A stretch of 64,000 bases of DNA. It comes from Pseudorhodoferax sp965279475 (GTDB lineage Bacteria; Pseudomonadota; Gammaproteobacteria; Burkholderiales; Burkholderiaceae_C). Each line of letters begins with the position of its first letter. Position 1 is the first letter of the stretch. The notes under the pieces were generated by a model. It did no database searches. It had not been told where the DNA came from and was given only the letters and a program-made list of their open reading frames with translations. The position numbers and the translations under genes are program-made. This document shows, one piece after another, positions 62,393 through 64,000 of this stretch. The DNA is taken from the NCBI GenBank assembly GCA_965279475.1, contig CBDIIA010000003.1:3596001-3660000 (forward strand), read 5' to 3'.

Positions 62393-63649
62393 TCAGGCCG
62401 GTGTGGCAGCGCCACCCACTGCACGCCGCCGCGTCGTGCGCACCAGCAGCGTCGCCACGATCACCAGGTTGAGCAGGTTCCAGCCGATGCCGTTCAGGAA
62501 CGCCGCCTGGTACGAGCCGGTGAGATCGAACACCTTGCCCGACATCCAGCCCCCCAGCGCCATGCCCAGCAGCGTGGCCATGATCGCCATGCCCACGCGT
62601 TCGCCGGCCTGCGCCTGCGGAAAATACTCGCGCACGATGATCGCGTAGCTCGGCACCAGCCCACCCTGGAACAGGCCGAACAGCGCCGAGATCAGGTACA
62701 GCGACACCAGTCCGTTGAACGGCAGGAACAGCAGCAGCGCCAGCCCCTGCAGCACCGAGCCCAGCAGCAGCGTGCGCAGCCCGCCGATGCGGTCGCAGAT
62801 GAAGCCGCTGACCAGCCGGCTGACGATGCCGCAGGCCAGCATCAACGACAGCATCTCGGCACCGCGCGCCGCGCCGAAGCCGAGGTCGGTGCAGTAGGCC
62901 ACGATGTGCACCTGCGGCATCGCCATCGCCACGCAGCAGGCCACGCCGGCCACGCACAGCAGCGTCTGCGCCTGGTTGACCGAGAAGCCGAACGGCCGGG
63001 TCGACACCAGGCTTGCCGCTCCACCCGAAGCCGACGCGGCCGTGCCCGACGGCGGGCGCGGCCGCAGCAGCAGCAGCGCCAGCAGCGGCATCGTCGCCAG
63101 GCACAGCAGGCCGAGTCCCACATAGGTCTGGCGCCAGCCGACCTCGGCCACGAAGTGCTGCACGATCGGCGGCCAGACCGCACCAGCCAGGTAGTTGCCG
63201 CTGGCGCAGATCGCAACCGCAATGCCGCGCCGGCGCACGAACCACAGCGAGGTGTCGGCCACCAGCGGCGCAAACGTGGCCGCGCTGCCCAGCGCGCCCA
63301 GCAGTATGCCGTGCACGACCGCGAACGCGATGAGGCTCGTGGCCCAGCTCGCCACGATGAAGCCGGCGCCCAACCCGCAGGCCCCCAGCATCACCACCGC
63401 CATGATGCCGAAGCGGTCGGCCAGCCGCCCCATCGCGATGCCGCCGACCCCGAAGCCCACCATCAGCAGCGTGTAGGGCAGCGAGGCATCGGCACGCGCC
63501 ACGCCGAACTCGGCCTGCACCGCTGGCAGCACCACCGACACGATGTACATCGCGGCGCTGCCGACCGTCATGATGGCCAGCGTGGCCACGAGGCGCGTCC
63601 AGGCGTAGCGCGAGTCCGCCGTGTGCGCAGGCCCCACGGCCGCCGTCAT
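62393..63649 (-). CDS. Major facilitator superfamily transporter (MFS_1)
   Basis: 418 residues from the ATG at 63649, about 12 membrane segments. Motifs: GIAMGRLADRFG after segment 2 and RLVSGFICDRIGG in the second half. Resembles the oxalate/monocarboxylate-type MFS group. Start overlaps the previous stop (ATGA). Confidence 0.88.
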   Translation of the reverse strand: MTAAVGPAHTADSRYAWTRLVATLAIMTVGSAAMYIVSVVLPAVQAEFGVARADASLPYTLLMVGFGVGGIAMGRLADRFGIMAVVMLGACGLGAGFIVASWATSLIAFAVVHGILLGALGSAATFAPLVADTSLWFVRRRGIAVAICASGNYLAGAVWPPIVQHFVAEVGWRQTYVGLGLLCLATMPLLALLLLRPRPPSGTAASASGGAASLVSTRPFGFSVNQAQTLLCVAGVACCVAMAMPQVHIVAYCTDLGFGAARGAEMLSLMLACGIVSRLVSGFICDRIGGLRTLLLGSVLQGLALLLFLPFNGLVSLYLISALFGLFQGGLVPSYAIIVREYFPQAQAGERVGMAIMATLLGMALGGWMSGKVFDLTGSYQAAFLNGIGWNLLNLVIVATLLVRTTRRRAVGGAATPA

Positions 63650-64000
63650 GGTGCGCCCGCCGCCGACAGCCGCTCGCGGATCCGCATCCAGATCTGCACC
63701 ATCACCGCCCCGGGAATGGTCTTGCTGTCCACAGGAAGGATGTGCGTCAGCGGCCGGCTGCCGGTCGCACGCAAGGCCGCACGGGCACGTGCGTCCTGCG
63801 CGAACTTGGCGCTGCACGCGCGCTCCATCAGCGCCCAATGGTCGGGCGAGCCGATGACCACCGTGGCGCCGCGGTAGAGGAACGTCGATGCCGGCTGCGC
63901 GGCATCGCCGGCTTGCTTGGCCTCGATGCCCGACAGCGCGGCCACGCGGCTGCGGGTGGCCGCGTCGGGAAACTTCAGGCCTTGCCAGAAGCCTTCGACA
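63646..64000 (-). CDS. NADAR-like protein, C-terminal part (runs off the window)
   Basis: The frame is open to position 64000. Visible: VEGFWQGLKFPDAATRSRVA, then ALMERACSAKFAQDARARAA and LRATGSRPLTHILP. This resembles the NADAR (YbiA-like) fold, whose members remove ADP-ribose or cleave riboflavin intermediates. The N-terminus is missing, so the call is tentative. Confidence 0.6.
   Translation of the reverse strand, partial: VEGFWQGLKFPDAATRSRVAALSGIEAKQAGDAAQPASTFLYRGATVVIGSPDHWALMERACSAKFAQDARARAALRATGSRPLTHILPVDSKTIPGAVMVQIWMRIRERLSAAGAP

Overview
The window is GC-rich and densely coded. It carries Bug-type tricarboxylate-transporter binding proteins, a DauA-like D-amino acid dehydrogenase homologue and an NrtR-controlled NAD salvage operon. 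This gene content suggests a betaproteobacterial (Burkholderiales, perhaps Comamonadaceae-like) chromosome. No rRNA, tRNA or CRISPR array was recognised. The accessory part is at about 39-43.6 kb.

Layout. (1) 1-14.5 kb: a divergent locus. On the minus strand are an XRE-cupin regulator and a frameshifted Bug binding protein. On the plus strand is a ten-gene run: DauA-like FAD oxidoreductase, two tandem copies of an M81 (MlrC-like) peptidase + family-5 binding protein module, one Dpp/Opp-type ABC transporter (two permeases, two ATPases) and an N-acyl-D-amino-acid deacylase. It reads as uptake and breakdown of D-residue-containing or N-acylated peptides. Two ATTTGC-N6-GCAAAT operators lie in the divergent promoter. 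(2) 14.8-20.5 kb: nrtR, pncA-like, pncB, nadE and a nadM-Nudix fusion, with three GTTG-N7-CAAC operators at the two promoters. (3) 20.7-25.7 kb: LysR-AraC-DUF2000 facing a Bug protein, a zinc alcohol dehydrogenase and an EthD-like protein. (4) 26.1-35.4 kb: a ten-gene operon with a branched-chain-amino-acid-type ABC transporter, acyl-CoA ligase, CMD-family protein, MarR, SCP-x-like thiolase and GST; probably import and CoA-dependent degradation of an organic acid. (5) 35.4-38.9 kb: a promoter, a class I cyclic-di-GMP (GEMM-I) riboswitch and a large lipoprotein with two discoidin domains and a di-heme oxidoreductase domain. (6) 39.1-43.2 kb: an integrase-less cluster of integron-type cassettes on the minus strand with attC sites. 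One cassette gene is split by an IS3-family element with a 3-bp target duplication. A deleted tyrosine recombinase and an IS91 transposase fragment sit beside it. (7) 43.6-55.9 kb: aspA, VF530, MFS, a TPR methyltransferase, a lipoprotein hydrolase, an Asp/Glu racemase, a brnTA toxin-antitoxin pair, a phytase-like esterase, an M19 dipeptidase with an unusual N-terminal extension, DUF1272 and an aspartoacylase-like hydrolase. (8) 56-64 kb: mostly minus-strand genes, including a transglutaminase-like protein, a HELGH protein, a CFA-synthase-like methyltransferase with DUF1295 and DUF6134-like partners, an MFS transporter and a NADAR-like gene that runs off the end.

The most notable points are the c-di-GMP riboswitch on a discoidin/di-heme lipoprotein, the cassette cluster with a reconstructable IS-split gene, the NrtR operon whose NadM domain has an altered nucleotidyltransferase motif, and the duplicated peptidase/binding-protein modules of the D-peptide locus. 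Family names come from recognition of motifs by eye; no database search was run.
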